Origin: Clostridium_AD frigoriphilum
GTDB taxonomy: Bacteria > Bacillota > Clostridia > Clostridiales > Clostridiaceae
Assembly (NCBI RefSeq): GCF_036541405.1
Contig: NZ_JAZHFS010000018.1
Coordinates: 1 to 64,000 of the forward strand
Direction of reading: 5' to 3'
DNA length: 64,000 nucleotides
The notes beneath the pieces are model-generated. The model did not search any database, was not told the DNA's origin, and saw only the letters and a list, made by a program, of their open reading frames with translations. A program made the translations under genes and the position numbers. Below are positions 1-9,649 of the stretch, piece by piece. How positions within the stretch are numbered: position 1 is the first letter of the stretch; each line of letters starts with the position of its first letter.

Positions 1-436
1 TATTTCATTTCTTTACCTATTTCTCTGTTTAATTTTCAAAGACCAATTTGCTTTGTCATCATGTGATGACTTTTACTATTATAAATCTTTTTTAATTCAT
101 TGTCAACCATTTAAAAACAATTAATAATAAATTTTATAAAATCACTAATCACTCTAAGTTAATTTATAACTGTGTGTTCCAGCGACAATTAATATAATAT
201 CATATGTATAAAACACAATTTGTTTATTTTTCCCCGTTTTACCTATTTATTTTCATTTTTATCCTTATTTCTATCATATCTTCGGTTTTACTCATAATGA
301 TACGCTTGGAGCGTTTGTTATTGATTTAACACCACTGTATATAAAAATTTATATTATATGTTAATTATCTTAATTGACATTCATTAAAATCATCTCATTA
401 TTAGCTATAATAACATTTTATTCTTATAAATAAAAT
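1..436. other. AT-rich non-coding stretch left of murD
   Basis: No open frame of useful length, tRNA or clear hairpin is visible here. It lies downstream of the minus-strand murD gene and its terminator, so it probably separates murD from the next gene outside the window. I see no repeat or recognisable regulatory site in it. Confidence 0.5.
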
Positions 437-467
437 AAAAACTCCAGTGATTTTTACCGAAGTTTTT
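437..467 (-). terminator. Intrinsic terminator after murD
   Basis: Read on the minus strand, AAAAACTTC pairs with GGAGTTTTT (one G-U pair) around a short loop, followed by ATTTTA. It lies 26 bases past the murD stop codon. Confidence 0.6.
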
Positions 468-492
468 ATTAATGCCTATTATAATATACTTT

Positions 493-1872
493 TTATTTTA
501 ATGCCATTACTATTTCCTTAAACTTATTACCACGTGCTGCAAAATCCTTAAACATATCAAAGCTTGCACACGCTGGCGACAATGTCACAATATCCCCAGG
601 TTTAGCAACCAATTTAGCTTTGAGTATTGCTTCATTAAAATCTTCAACAAGTATAATTTCTAAAAATATTTTCTTCTCCTTTAACATTGACTCAAAAACT
701 TCTTTTATTTTATATTTAGTGGCACCTACCAATATTAGTGTTTTAATATTCAGATAAGCTTCCTCCGCTAGTGGTTCAAAAGGTATTTTCTTATCATATC
801 CACCTGCAATTAATATAACCGGCTTTTCAAAAGCTTTAAGACTTGCTATTGTTCTCGTTGGAGTAGAAGCTATTGAATCATTGTAATACTTAACTCCCTC
901 TACTTCACGCACGAACTCGCCTCTATGTTCCACTCCTATAAAAGTTGTCGCAACCTTTCTCATGCTTGCGACCGATGCCTCTTCCTGAGTCGCACAAAAG
1001 GCAGTTAATAAGTTTTGCACATTATGCATCCCTTTTAATTTAATCTCATCAAGGTTACATACTAAATTATTCATAATGAATAATTTATCATCTTGAAAAT
1101 ATGCACCGTCTTCCACCTTATCTATTATACTAAAATGCTTAACTCTACCCATTGCTTCTTTTCTTAATTCATAAGTTAAATCGTTATCCTTATTAAGAAT
1201 AAGAAGATCCTGATCACTTTGATATTTGAATATGTTTTTCTTTGCATCTATATATTCCTCTATATTCTTATGGATATCCAGATGATTTGGGCTTAAATTT
1301 GTTACTACTGCAACATCTGTCGAAACATTCATTGTCATAAGTTGAAAACTTGATAACTCTAATACTACTTTATCATCTTTAGTTATTTCTTCAATGTTTG
1401 CAAACAATGGATTTCCTATGTTTCCTCCAACCCATGTTTTATAACCCTCGCTTTTTAATATATTATATATTATTGTTGTTGTTGTTGTTTTACCATCACT
1501 ACCAGTCACACCAAAAGTTTTTGCAGGACAATACTTTATAAACTCTTCCATTTCTGATGTTATATATGTGCCCTCTTGCTTCGCTCTTAAAAGAGCAGGA
1601 TTATCTATTCTCATAGACGGTGTTTTAAAAATAACATCAAATCCCGTTAAATCATTTAAGTAATTTTCGCCTAAAATTAATTTAACTCCATCTTCCTTTA
1701 AACCTATTGCTGCCGCGCCAAGCATGTTTTGATTTTTCTTATCAAACGCCGTAACAGTAGCCTGTAGTTTCACCAAAAAATGTATTAAAGGAATATTGCT
1801 AACCCCTATACCTACAACTCCAACTTTCTTGCCTTTTATAAATTCTTTAAACTCGCTAAAATTCCTTTCCAT
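493..1872 (-). CDS. murD: UDP-N-acetylmuramoyl-L-alanine--D-glutamate ligase
   Basis: Cytoplasmic Mur ligase that adds D-glutamate to UDP-MurNAc-L-Ala using ATP, in peptidoglycan precursor synthesis. The N-terminus carries the nucleotide-binding GVVGIGVSN motif. The central P-loop GVTGSDGKTTTTT lies near residues 121-133, and the C-terminal ligase domain contains AGGYDKKIPF. At 459 residues it has normal family length. I place the start at the ATG at 1872 because GGAGG lies five bases before it; the longer frame begins four codons upstream inside that SD. It appears monocistronic with its own terminator. Other Mur genes (murC, glmU, murI) lie elsewhere in the window. Confidence 0.95.
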   Translation of the reverse strand: MERNFSEFKEFIKGKKVGVVGIGVSNIPLIHFLVKLQATVTAFDKKNQNMLGAAAIGLKEDGVKLILGENYLNDLTGFDVIFKTPSMRIDNPALLRAKQEGTYITSEMEEFIKYCPAKTFGVTGSDGKTTTTTIIYNILKSEGYKTWVGGNIGNPLFANIEEITKDDKVVLELSSFQLMTMNVSTDVAVVTNLSPNHLDIHKNIEEYIDAKKNIFKYQSDQDLLILNKDNDLTYELRKEAMGRVKHFSIIDKVEDGAYFQDDKLFIMNNLVCNLDEIKLKGMHNVQNLLTAFCATQEEASVASMRKVATTFIGVEHRGEFVREVEGVKYYNDSIASTPTRTIASLKAFEKPVILIAGGYDKKIPFEPLAEEAYLNIKTLILVGATKYKIKEVFESMLKEKKIFLEIILVEDFNEAILKAKLVAKPGDIVTLSPACASFDMFKDFAARGNKFKEIVMALK

Positions 1873-2152
1873 ATAACCCTCCATGTAATCTTTATATATT
1901 TCATATTATATTATCAATTTCGCATAATTGTTTATATTAATTATAACACTTAAATCACAATGTGCGACGATGTTCATAATCCTCTTTACCGCATATTAAT
2001 ATTTATTTTAATATAATAAATGTTGTTTAAGTTATTCTACAAAAAAATAGCGCATAGTATAAACATAGACTATTTAAGCCTGCCTTCATACCACACACTA
2101 TACTTTAGCTCAAACTGCTAATTTTCATTTAAACTTCTGGTTCCTCTTGTAT

Positions 2153-3544
2153 TTAAAATACAAGCTTTTCTTCTATAAACTTTTCAAGTTCACCTATGCT
2201 TACTCTTATTTGAAGCATTGTGTCTCTATCCCTAATCGTTACAGCATTATCTTCTAAAGTATCAAAATCTACAGTTATACAATACGGAGTCCCTATTTCA
2301 TCTTCTCTTCTATATCTCTTTCCTATACTCCCAGCTTCATCGTAATCTACATTAAATTTCTTGCTTAGCATATCAAAAACCTCAAGAGATTTCTCTGATA
2401 ATTTTTTGCTGAGTGGCAAAACAGCTGCCTTAAATGGTGCAAGTGCTGGATGCAAATGAAGCACCGTCCTTACGTCTCCACCCTCAAGTTCTTCTTCATC
2501 GTATGCATTAACTAAAAATGCAAGAACAACTCTATCTGCTCCAAGTGATGGCTCTATACAATATGGTACATATTTTTCATTAGTAATAGGATCTAAGTAA
2601 CTTAAATCATTTCCTGAATGTTCCATATGTTTCTTTAAATCATAATCAGTTCTATCGGCAATTCCCCATAATTCTCCCCATCCAAAAGGAAACAAGAATT
2701 CTATATCACAAGTAGCATTGCTATAAAATGATAATTCCTCTTTATCATGGTCTCTAAATCTTAAATTTTCTTTCTCCATTCCCAAGTTATATAAGAAGCT
2801 AGCACAATGTTCTTTCCAATATTTAAACCATTCTAAATCTGTACCTGGCTTACAAAAAAACTCCAATTCCATTTGTTCAAATTCTCTTGTTCTGAAAATA
2901 AAGTTTCCTGGTGTTATTTCATTTCTAAAAGCCTTGCCTACCTGACCTATACCAAATGGGATCTTTTTTCTTGATGCCCTTTGAACATTTTTAAAATTTA
3001 CGAAGATACCTTGAGCAGTTTCTGGTCTTAAATATATATCCGATTTTCCATCTTCCGTTATTCCTTGAGATGTTTTAAACATTAAATTGAACTTTCTAAT
3101 ATCAGTGAAATTATTTTTCCCACATTTAGGACATACTATTTTATTTTTCTCCAAATAATCTTTTAACTCTTCATTTGTCCATCCATCAGCAGTAGCTACT
3201 TCTGCTCCAAGACTTGTCATATGATCTTCCACTAATTTATCTGCTCTAAATCTAGCTTTGCATTCTTTACAATCCATTAGTGGATCTGAAAACCCTCCAA
3301 CATGACCTGTTGCAACCCATACTTCAGGATTCATTAGTATAGCGCAGTCAACTCCTACATTATACGGACTTTCCTGAACAAATTTTTTCCACCAAGCTTT
3401 TTTTACGTTATTTTTAAATTCAACTCCTAAAGGACCATAATCCCAAGAGTTAGCGAGTCCTCCATATATATCAGATCCCGGAAATACAAACCCTCTAGTC
3501 TTGCACAAAGTAACGATCTTATCCATGCTTTTTTTTAATACCAT
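2153..3544 (-). CDS. glyS: Glycyl-tRNA synthetase, single-chain class II type
   Basis: Charges tRNA-Gly with glycine. The 463-residue chain is the homodimeric eukaryote/archaea-like GlyRS (glyQS type), not the alpha2-beta2 bacterial form. The start carries the SD GGAGG eight bases upstream. A zinc-ribbon-like insertion is visible (CKECKARF near 92, CPKCGKNNF near 138). Class II motif 2 is seen as FRNEITPGNFIFRTREFEQ, and motif 3 as PSLGADRVVLAFL. The C-terminal anticodon-binding domain follows. It is preceded by a T-box leader, so expression should rise when tRNA-Gly is uncharged. Confidence 0.95.
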   Translation of the reverse strand: MVLKKSMDKIVTLCKTRGFVFPGSDIYGGLANSWDYGPLGVEFKNNVKKAWWKKFVQESPYNVGVDCAILMNPEVWVATGHVGGFSDPLMDCKECKARFRADKLVEDHMTSLGAEVATADGWTNEELKDYLEKNKIVCPKCGKNNFTDIRKFNLMFKTSQGITEDGKSDIYLRPETAQGIFVNFKNVQRASRKKIPFGIGQVGKAFRNEITPGNFIFRTREFEQMELEFFCKPGTDLEWFKYWKEHCASFLYNLGMEKENLRFRDHDKEELSFYSNATCDIEFLFPFGWGELWGIADRTDYDLKKHMEHSGNDLSYLDPITNEKYVPYCIEPSLGADRVVLAFLVNAYDEEELEGGDVRTVLHLHPALAPFKAAVLPLSKKLSEKSLEVFDMLSKKFNVDYDEAGSIGKRYRREDEIGTPYCITVDFDTLEDNAVTIRDRDTMLQIRVSIGELEKFIEEKLVF

Positions 3545-3570
3545 TTTAATACCTCCTAAATTTTCAATAA

Positions 3571-3746
3571 AAAAAAAGGACTATACCGTAAGGGACGAAA
3601 TTTACTTCCGCGGTTCCACCCTTATTGGCACATGCCCTACTCTAAGTTTATACACTCAAAAGTTCCTTTCACAATAATACTTTGATTGTTTGCACTAACC
3701 ACAATCTCTCTTATAAAGTATTACTACTACTCTTCTTTATCATAGT
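3571..3746 (-). promoter_or_regulatory. T-box riboswitch leader of glyS
   Basis: On the minus strand the invariant T-box core AGGGTGGAACCGCGG lies at about 3617-3631. It is followed by a terminator-like segment ending in a run of eight T at 3571-3578. Upstream are typical stem I elements: AAGAGTAGTA, then AGAGAG, and a GGTTAGTGCAAAC apical loop. The triplet GGA within GTGAAAGGAACTTTT, about 40 bases before the T-box core, is the likely Gly specifier, but I have not folded the RNA. The position directly before a glycyl-tRNA synthetase fits tRNA-Gly sensing. Confidence 0.88.
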
Positions 3747-3851
3747 GAAATATTTTATTATATTAATGTATCATTAAATCTCATATTATGCTTAATTTAT
3801 ATACTCATAGTATTAACATTAATTACTATAATATATATTTCAAATAAAAAA

Positions 3852-3926
<75 letters not shown>

Positions 3927-3952
3927 ATAACATTGTTTTTAACTATAATGGT

Positions 3953-3980
3953 ATTATACCATATATGATTTAAAATGCAA
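3953..3980 (-). promoter_or_regulatory. Promoter of tRNA-Asn
   Basis: On the minus strand, TTGCAT and TATAAT are separated by 16 bases, and the -10 ends 27 bases before the tRNA. The -10 sits in a near-palindrome, ATGGTATTATACCAT. Confidence 0.6.
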
Positions 3981-4057
3981 TAGTTTATTTCTATTAAAAC
4001 AAAATATTTAAAAATCACTAAGTTAATATTTTATATGTTAATCTCTATATTAAAAAT

Positions 4058-4092
4058 AAAAGGGCATTTTAGATTAACTAAAATACCCTTTT
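4058..4092 (-). terminator. Intrinsic terminator after lysS
   Basis: AAAAGGG-ATTTTAG pairs with CTAAAAT-CCCTTTT, with T residues following on the minus strand, immediately after the lysS stop. Confidence 0.75.
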
Positions 4093-4095
4093 ATA

Positions 4096-5625
4096 TTACT
4101 GAATTGGTTTCATTGTAGGGAATAGTATAACATCTCTTATTGAATAAGCATCAGTTAGGAACATTACCAATCTATCAATTCCTATACCAAGGCCTCCTGT
4201 TGGTGGCATTCCTGTTTCTAATGCGCTCATAAATTCTTCATCTATTAAATAAGCCTCATCATCGCCTAATTCTCTTTCTTTAGCTTGTTGCATAAATCTT
4301 TCTCTTTGAACAACTGGATCATTTAACTCTGAATATGCATTGCAAATTTCTCGTCCAAATATAAAACCTTCAAATCTCTCTGTAAACTCTTCATTCCCTC
4401 TCTTCTTTTTTGTAAGAGGGGATATTTCTACAGGGTAATCGCATAAGAATGTTGGTTGAATCAATTTTTCTTCCACATATACTTCAAATAACTCATTTAA
4501 AATATCTGCTTTTGTACAATCTTTTAATTCTTTTTTAAATTCTAGATGTTTTTCTTTAGCTATAACCCTAGCTTCTTCATTCGTAGCTATTTTAGTAAAG
4601 TCCACACCTGAATATTCTCTTACTGCATCTACCATAGTAATTCTTCTCCATGGTGGTGTAAAATCTATTTCAGTTCCTTGATAATTTACTTTTGTTGTTC
4701 CATGAATTTTTTCACAAACATAAGCTATCATATTTTCAGTGATTGCCATCATATCATTGTAATCTGCAAAAGCTTCATATAATTCTATCATTGTGAATTC
4801 TGGATTATGTCTTAAATCAGTTCCTTCATTTCTAAAGTTTTTACCCATATCATATACTTTTTCAAAACCAGCAACAATAAGTCTTTTTAAATATAACTCT
4901 GTAGCAATTCTAAGATACATATCAATGTCTAACGCATTATGATGTGTCATAAATGGTCTTGCTGCAGCTCCTCCTGCTATTGGTGATAGTATTGGAGTTT
5001 CAACTTCTAAAAAGCCTTTATCATCTAAAAATTGCCTAATAGCCTTGACTATCTGTATTCTCTTTAAAAAAGTATCTTTAACTTGTGGGTTAGATATTAT
5101 ATCTACTTCTCTTTGTCTATATCTTAAGTCAGGATCTTTTAATCCATGCCATTTTTCTGGAAGCGGTTTTAGGGCTTTTGCTATTAGCTGAAAATCAACT
5201 ATATGTAGTGATATCTCTCCAGTTTGTGTAACAAACGTTGTTCCAGTGACACTTAAAAGATCTCCTATGTCAAAACTTTTATATTCTTTTAATTTTTCTT
5301 CACCTACTGCATCTATTTTTATGTATAATTGGATTCTTCCATATCTATCTTGTAAATCAGAAAAACCTGCCTTGCCATGAACTCTTTTAGACATAAGTCT
5401 GCCTGCTACAATAACCTGAGTTCCTTCCAATTTCTCATAATTTTCCTTAACCTCTTGAGATGTATGAGTTCTCTCAACTTTGTACACATCAAATGGATCC
5501 TTGCCTTCTTCTTTTAAAGCAGATAATTTTCGTCGTCTTATGGTTACCTGTTCATTATATTTAGATTCAAGTTCATGCATGCTTTTTTCATCGTTCTTTT
5601 CTTCATTCTTTTTTTCGTTTGACAT
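4096..5625 (-). CDS. lysS: Lysyl-tRNA synthetase, class II
   Basis: Charges tRNA-Lys with lysine. At 509 residues it has normal class II LysRS length, with an unusually charged Lys/Glu-rich N-terminal tail over roughly the first 20 residues. An OB-fold anticodon-binding domain follows (VAGRLMSKRVHGKAGFSDLQ near 70-90). The catalytic core has motif 2 FRNEGTDLRHNPEFTMIELY and motif 3 GIGIDRLVMFL. The start has the SD AGGAGGGG. It follows greA on the same strand with about 245 bases between, the usual clostridial order greA-lysS. Confidence 0.96.
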   Translation of the reverse strand: MSNEKKNEEKNDEKSMHELESKYNEQVTIRRRKLSALKEEGKDPFDVYKVERTHTSQEVKENYEKLEGTQVIVAGRLMSKRVHGKAGFSDLQDRYGRIQLYIKIDAVGEEKLKEYKSFDIGDLLSVTGTTFVTQTGEISLHIVDFQLIAKALKPLPEKWHGLKDPDLRYRQREVDIISNPQVKDTFLKRIQIVKAIRQFLDDKGFLEVETPILSPIAGGAAARPFMTHHNALDIDMYLRIATELYLKRLIVAGFEKVYDMGKNFRNEGTDLRHNPEFTMIELYEAFADYNDMMAITENMIAYVCEKIHGTTKVNYQGTEIDFTPPWRRITMVDAVREYSGVDFTKIATNEEARVIAKEKHLEFKKELKDCTKADILNELFEVYVEEKLIQPTFLCDYPVEISPLTKKKRGNEEFTERFEGFIFGREICNAYSELNDPVVQRERFMQQAKERELGDDEAYLIDEEFMSALETGMPPTGGLGIGIDRLVMFLTDAYSIRDVILFPTMKPIQ

Positions 5626-5727
5626 TACTACCCCTCCTGCTTTTCTCTAGATCAGAAAATAATTATTAATAATTAAGTCTACCACAGTTTCTATATATAT
5701 GTGTTTTATATATGTATATATTTCTTT

Positions 5728-5762
5728 AGGGTACCTACCAATTATAAATTGTTAAGTACCCT
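5728..5762. repeat. Inverted repeat between greA and lysS
   Basis: AGGGTAC (5728-5734) and GTACCCT (5756-5762) form a perfect 7-bp stem, with further CAATT/AATTG pairing inside. No T-run follows on the minus strand, so it is a poor terminator for greA. It may be an attenuator-like or operator element in the lysS leader. Function unknown. Confidence 0.4.
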
Positions 5763-5869
5763 TATTATTTGTAGCAGCTTTATTATTTATAAAAACTTGT
5801 TTTATAAAAAAATTGTTTTACATTAAATCATCTAATGCGTCGCTGCAATATTAAATAACTTTTAAATAA

Positions 5870-6352
5870 TTACGCACGTCGTACTTCTAATATTTCATAT
5901 TTACTAATACCGTCTGGCACAGTAACCTCTATAACTGCTCCTACTTTCTTACCAACAAGCGTTCTTCCAACTGGCGATTCATATGATATTTTATTTACCA
6001 TTGGATCTGCTTCTGCTGATCCTACTATATAAAATTCAACCTCTTCATCAAATTGGTAGTCCCTTACCTTGACTATAGCTCCAATACTCACTACATCTTT
6101 TTCAATATCATTCTCATCTACGACGCTTGCATTTCTAAGCATTGTTTGTAATTGCAATATTTTTCCTTCTACAAATGCTTGCTCATTCTTAGCATCCTCA
6201 TACTCAGAGTTCTCACTCAAATCCCCATATCCAAGTGCTACTTTTATCTTTTCCGTTATTTCTTTTCTCTTGACGGTCTTAAGAAGTTCTAATTCTGCCT
6301 CCAACTTTGTAATGCCCTCATAGGTCATCACATATTGTTTTGGTTCACTCAT
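5870..6352 (-). CDS. greA: Transcription elongation factor GreA
   Basis: Binds the RNA polymerase secondary channel and promotes cleavage of backtracked transcripts. The 160-residue protein has the family layout. The N-terminal coiled coil (about residues 8-75) contains the acidic tip GDLSENSEYEDAK. An FKBP-like C-terminal domain contains NKISYESPVGRTLVGKKVG. I chose the ATG at 6352 (MSEPKQYVMT) because GGGGAG lies just upstream; the frame stays open 15 codons further without a good SD. Confidence 0.95.
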   Translation of the reverse strand: MSEPKQYVMTYEGITKLEAELELLKTVKRKEITEKIKVALGYGDLSENSEYEDAKNEQAFVEGKILQLQTMLRNASVVDENDIEKDVVSIGAIVKVRDYQFDEEVEFYIVGSAEADPMVNKISYESPVGRTLVGKKVGAVIEVTVPDGISKYEILEVRRA

Positions 6353-6618
6353 ATATTTCTCCCCTTTTAAATTTTTATTACATAAGTTAATAACCATTTA
6401 TAAAAACCACTATAAATTAACAATACCATGGTATGTTGCTCCCCCTCCATGATAGTGTTTTTAAACATATAAGAAATGCACTTTATATAATATAAGACTA
6501 ATAAGTCAAATTAATGAATTATTTCTTCTAAAATTTATTATTATAATAACAATCATGTAACTATTTAGCCATTATAAATCAGAGAGTCGATATTGTCAAT
6601 ATATTTTATTGAAATATA

Positions 6619-7437
6619 CTAACCTATTACATTATTATTGAATTTTATTTCTTTTAAATGTATGTCATTGTACTTAAGCGCCTTTTCTATATCATTTTCT
6701 TGCATTTGACATAATATTGCTCCTACAAGTTCTATAGATAAATCGGTTTCATTAATATTCCAAGGCACATTATAACTTACATCATTTACTGCAATGATAT
6801 TTTGTTGTTTATTCATACTATTATCTAAGAACCAAACTAAATTTCCACAACCAAATTCATGATTTTTAGATGAAATAATAAAATCTGCTATTTTAGTAGC
6901 ATAAATTTCATCATTTGTTACAATAGGTGATACCCCATAACTTGCTATTATATAATCTGAAAGTTTTCTAACTTTCACTAAATCGGATGACAAAAGTACA
7001 ATGTATTTGCTGTATTTAGCAAGCTCTTCAATAATATTATTGTTTATCATATCACAAGCATCGTAAACTACAATGCAGCAGTTCTTAAGACTTTTTTTTC
7101 TCACTCTAAGCATGAGTTGTACACTTTTTATAACACTAAAAGCCAAAAATCTCTTTTGAAATTGATTATAATACTTGTAGTCCATAGTTCTTAATGTTTT
7201 TAGTGATAATTGTACTTCTCCACATTTAGATATTTTTTTAGCATAATTTACATTATTATAGTATGCTCTCTTATTAAAATTAGGAGGCATACGTACATTT
7301 ATCAATTTAATATCTAGTTCTTTAATATATTCATTAGTTATTATTTTCGTCTTTAGTTTATCCTTAATTCTACTTGAAAATCCAAATTCATTATAGGCAT
7401 TATCTATATTTGAAGTTACATATAATATTGGATTCAT
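6619..7437 (-). CDS. Uncharacterised protein between greA and dusB
   Basis: I do not recognise this 272-residue protein. It is soluble-looking, Lys/Asn/Ile-rich, with no signal peptide or obvious membrane span. The middle (about residues 110-175) alternates hydrophobic strands and helices: CCIVVYDACDM, then YIVLLSSDLVK, then DYIIASYGVSPIV. This suggests a Rossmann-like alpha/beta fold, but no nucleotide-binding glycine motif is clear. Start ATG with a GGTG SD. It lies upstream of greA and downstream of dusB on the same strand, separated by 100-270 bases, so co-transcription is possible. Function unknown. Confidence 0.75.
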   Translation of the reverse strand: MNPILYVTSNIDNAYNEFGFSSRIKDKLKTKIITNEYIKELDIKLINVRMPPNFNKRAYYNNVNYAKKISKCGEVQLSLKTLRTMDYKYYNQFQKRFLAFSVIKSVQLMLRVRKKSLKNCCIVVYDACDMINNNIIEELAKYSKYIVLLSSDLVKVRKLSDYIIASYGVSPIVTNDEIYATKIADFIISSKNHEFGCGNLVWFLDNSMNKQQNIIAVNDVSYNVPWNINETDLSIELVGAILCQMQENDIEKALKYNDIHLKEIKFNNNVIG

Positions 7438-7545
7438 CCATACACACCTTATAAATTAATGTATTACTATCTTATTCAGTGTTAATTCTATAAATTCATG
7501 TTTTAACTATATATTTATAGTCCTTGCTCAAACTTTTAAAAACTT

Positions 7546-8517
7546 TTAAACAGTCTTCAAAAACTCTTTGTACTCTAAAAGCAATTGCTTAACTTCACCA
7601 TAATTTTTTTTAGTGTTAATTTTATTCTTAATTTCTGTGCAATTGGTAAGGCCTTTAATATACCAAGCTGTGTGTTTTCTCATTTCTCTAACTGCCTTAA
7701 TTTCTTCATAATATTTTACAGCTAAATCCAAATGCCTTATACACATATCTATTTTCTCATCCTGCGTAGGGTATATGACCTCTTCTTTATTTATTGCCTG
7801 CATAACTTCTCTAAAAATCCATGGATTACCCATGGCCCCTCTTGCAATCATTATAGCATCGCAACCAGTAATTTCTTTTATCCGAATAGCATCCTCTACA
7901 GAAAATATATCACCATTACCTATCACGGGTACTTTAACGCTTTCTTTTACAGCCCTTATAATATTCCAATCAGCTTTGCCCTCATACATTTGTTCGCGAG
8001 TCCTGCCGTGAACCGCAATGGCATCTATACCGGCATCTTCCATGTATTTAGCAAATTCTACAGCATTAATACTATCTGAATCAAAACCTTTTCTAAATTT
8101 GACTGTAACAGGCTTTGTAGAAACCTTCTTCATTTCTTTTATTATTTGAGCTGCAAGTTTAGGATTTTTCATTAAAGCAGATCCCTCACCATTTTTCACT
8201 ATTTTATGTACCGGGCACCCCATATTTACATCTACAATACATATATCATCCCTTGTATTGAAAATTTCACAAGCACTAGCCATAATCTTAGGATCATTTC
8301 CAAATATCTGAATAGCTACAGGTTTCTCCTCGCTCGATATTCGCATAAGCGACTGCGTATTACTACTACCATAATACATTCCTTTAGCACTTACCATCTC
8401 AGAATACAAAAGGCCACAACCTAGTTCTTTGCATAACCCTCTAAATGCAATATCTGTGATTCCTGCCATAGGAGCTAAAAAAACATCACTTTTAAATTCG
8501 ATATTTGATATTTTCAT
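7546..8517 (-). CDS. dusB: tRNA-dihydrouridine synthase
   Basis: FMN-dependent reductase making dihydrouridine in the tRNA D-loop. A TIM-barrel N-terminal domain begins FLAPMAGITDIAFR. The catalytic cysteine lies in NMGCPVHKIVKNGEGSALM (near residue 100). The FMN-phosphate motifs HGRTREQMYEGKADW and VIGNGDIFS follow, and the helical C-terminal domain contains MRKHTAWYIKG. At 323 residues it has normal length. Start ATG with the SD AAGGAG. Located after coaX, as in many clostridia. Confidence 0.93.
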   Translation of the reverse strand: MKISNIEFKSDVFLAPMAGITDIAFRGLCKELGCGLLYSEMVSAKGMYYGSSNTQSLMRISSEEKPVAIQIFGNDPKIMASACEIFNTRDDICIVDVNMGCPVHKIVKNGEGSALMKNPKLAAQIIKEMKKVSTKPVTVKFRKGFDSDSINAVEFAKYMEDAGIDAIAVHGRTREQMYEGKADWNIIRAVKESVKVPVIGNGDIFSVEDAIRIKEITGCDAIMIARGAMGNPWIFREVMQAINKEEVIYPTQDEKIDMCIRHLDLAVKYYEEIKAVREMRKHTAWYIKGLTNCTEIKNKINTKKNYGEVKQLLLEYKEFLKTV

Positions 8518-8574
8518 TAAATCATCTCCTTGGTCGCTGTAATATTAATGACTTCTGAAATGTCATTAAAGCCC

Positions 8575-9354
8575 CTATTCCCTATTTTTCTCATAAATCA
8601 TTCTAAGCCCTTCTAATGTGAGATTGGGATGGAACTCATCAATAGCCGAAGAGTTTTTGGTTATTAAGTTTGAAAGCCCTCCTGTTGCAACTACAAAAGG
8701 TTCTTCTTCTCCCATATTAATCATTTCACTTTTCATTTTACTAACAATATACTCTACCTGTCCAATATATCCATATATTATCCCCGACTGCATACTTGCA
8801 ACAGTATTTTTACATATAACTGTATCTGGTTTTATAAGTTCCACCCTCGGTAACTTTGCAGCTCTCTCAAACAAAGCTTCTGAAGCTATTTTGATACCAG
8901 GGCATATTGTTCCACCTAAATAATTAGCATCTTCACTTATAGCACAAAAGGTTGTAGCAGTGCCAAAATCAATTAAAATTAATGATCTTTTATAAATTGC
9001 ATGAGCAGACACAGCGTTAACAATCCTATCTGCACCTACTTCTTTAGGATTATCGTATTTTACATTTATACCAGTCTTTATACCTGGTCCAACTATCATA
9101 GGTATTAAATCAAAATATTTTCTTATCATATGTTCTAGCGAATACATAATATTGGGAACAACAGAGGAAATTATTACTCCTTTAATGTGTTCTACCTTTA
9201 TGTTTCTCTGATGAAATAATTGCATTACTTGAATCCCATATTCGTCAGCAGTTCTTTTTGCATCAGTAGAAAGTCTCCACTCCACAAGTAATTCCTTTTC
9301 CTTAAAAACTCCTAATACAGTATTAGTATTTCCAACGTCTAAAACTAAAATCAC
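8575..9354 (-). CDS. coaX: Type III pantothenate kinase
   Basis: Phosphorylates pantothenate in the first step of coenzyme A synthesis, using an ASKHA-fold kinase. The N-terminal phosphate-binding motif LVLDVGNTNTVLGVF, the central GADRIVNAV and the IDFGTATTFCAI motif are present. I place the start at the GTG at 9354, giving 259 residues: AGGTGG precedes it with good spacing, whereas the longer frame begins with GTG codons that form that SD. It lies about 55 bases upstream of dusB on the same strand. Confidence 0.92.
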   Translation of the reverse strand: MILVLDVGNTNTVLGVFKEKELLVEWRLSTDAKRTADEYGIQVMQLFHQRNIKVEHIKGVIISSVVPNIMYSLEHMIRKYFDLIPMIVGPGIKTGINVKYDNPKEVGADRIVNAVSAHAIYKRSLILIDFGTATTFCAISEDANYLGGTICPGIKIASEALFERAAKLPRVELIKPDTVICKNTVASMQSGIIYGYIGQVEYIVSKMKSEMINMGEEEPFVVATGGLSNLITKNSSAIDEFHPNLTLEGLRMIYEKNRE

Positions 9355-9585
9355 TTTATACACCACCTATATAATATAAAACGACTTACAAGTCGCTTTA
9401 TGATTTTCCTATGTTAAAACATAATAATAGCATATCAAATACAATAAAACATCTATATAAAACATTGCTAATTTATCAATCTAATTCTAACAATTTGAAT
9501 ATATTTGTCAAGTTAAATATTTATAATAAATTTTATATCAAATATATTTATTTGCATTTTTAATACTATGTATTGCTACCCAAAA

Positions 9586-9622
9586 ATAAGGATGTTATAG
9601 ATATAGTCTATAACATCCTTAT
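9586..9622 (-). terminator. Intrinsic terminator after fhs
   Basis: The arms ATAAGGATGTTATAGA and TCTATAACATCCTTAT are perfectly complementary around a five-base loop, followed by TTTTTG on the minus strand. It lies 27 bases past the fhs stop. Confidence 0.85.
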
Positions 9623-9649
9623 CAAAATAAAGCAATACCATTAATTTTT

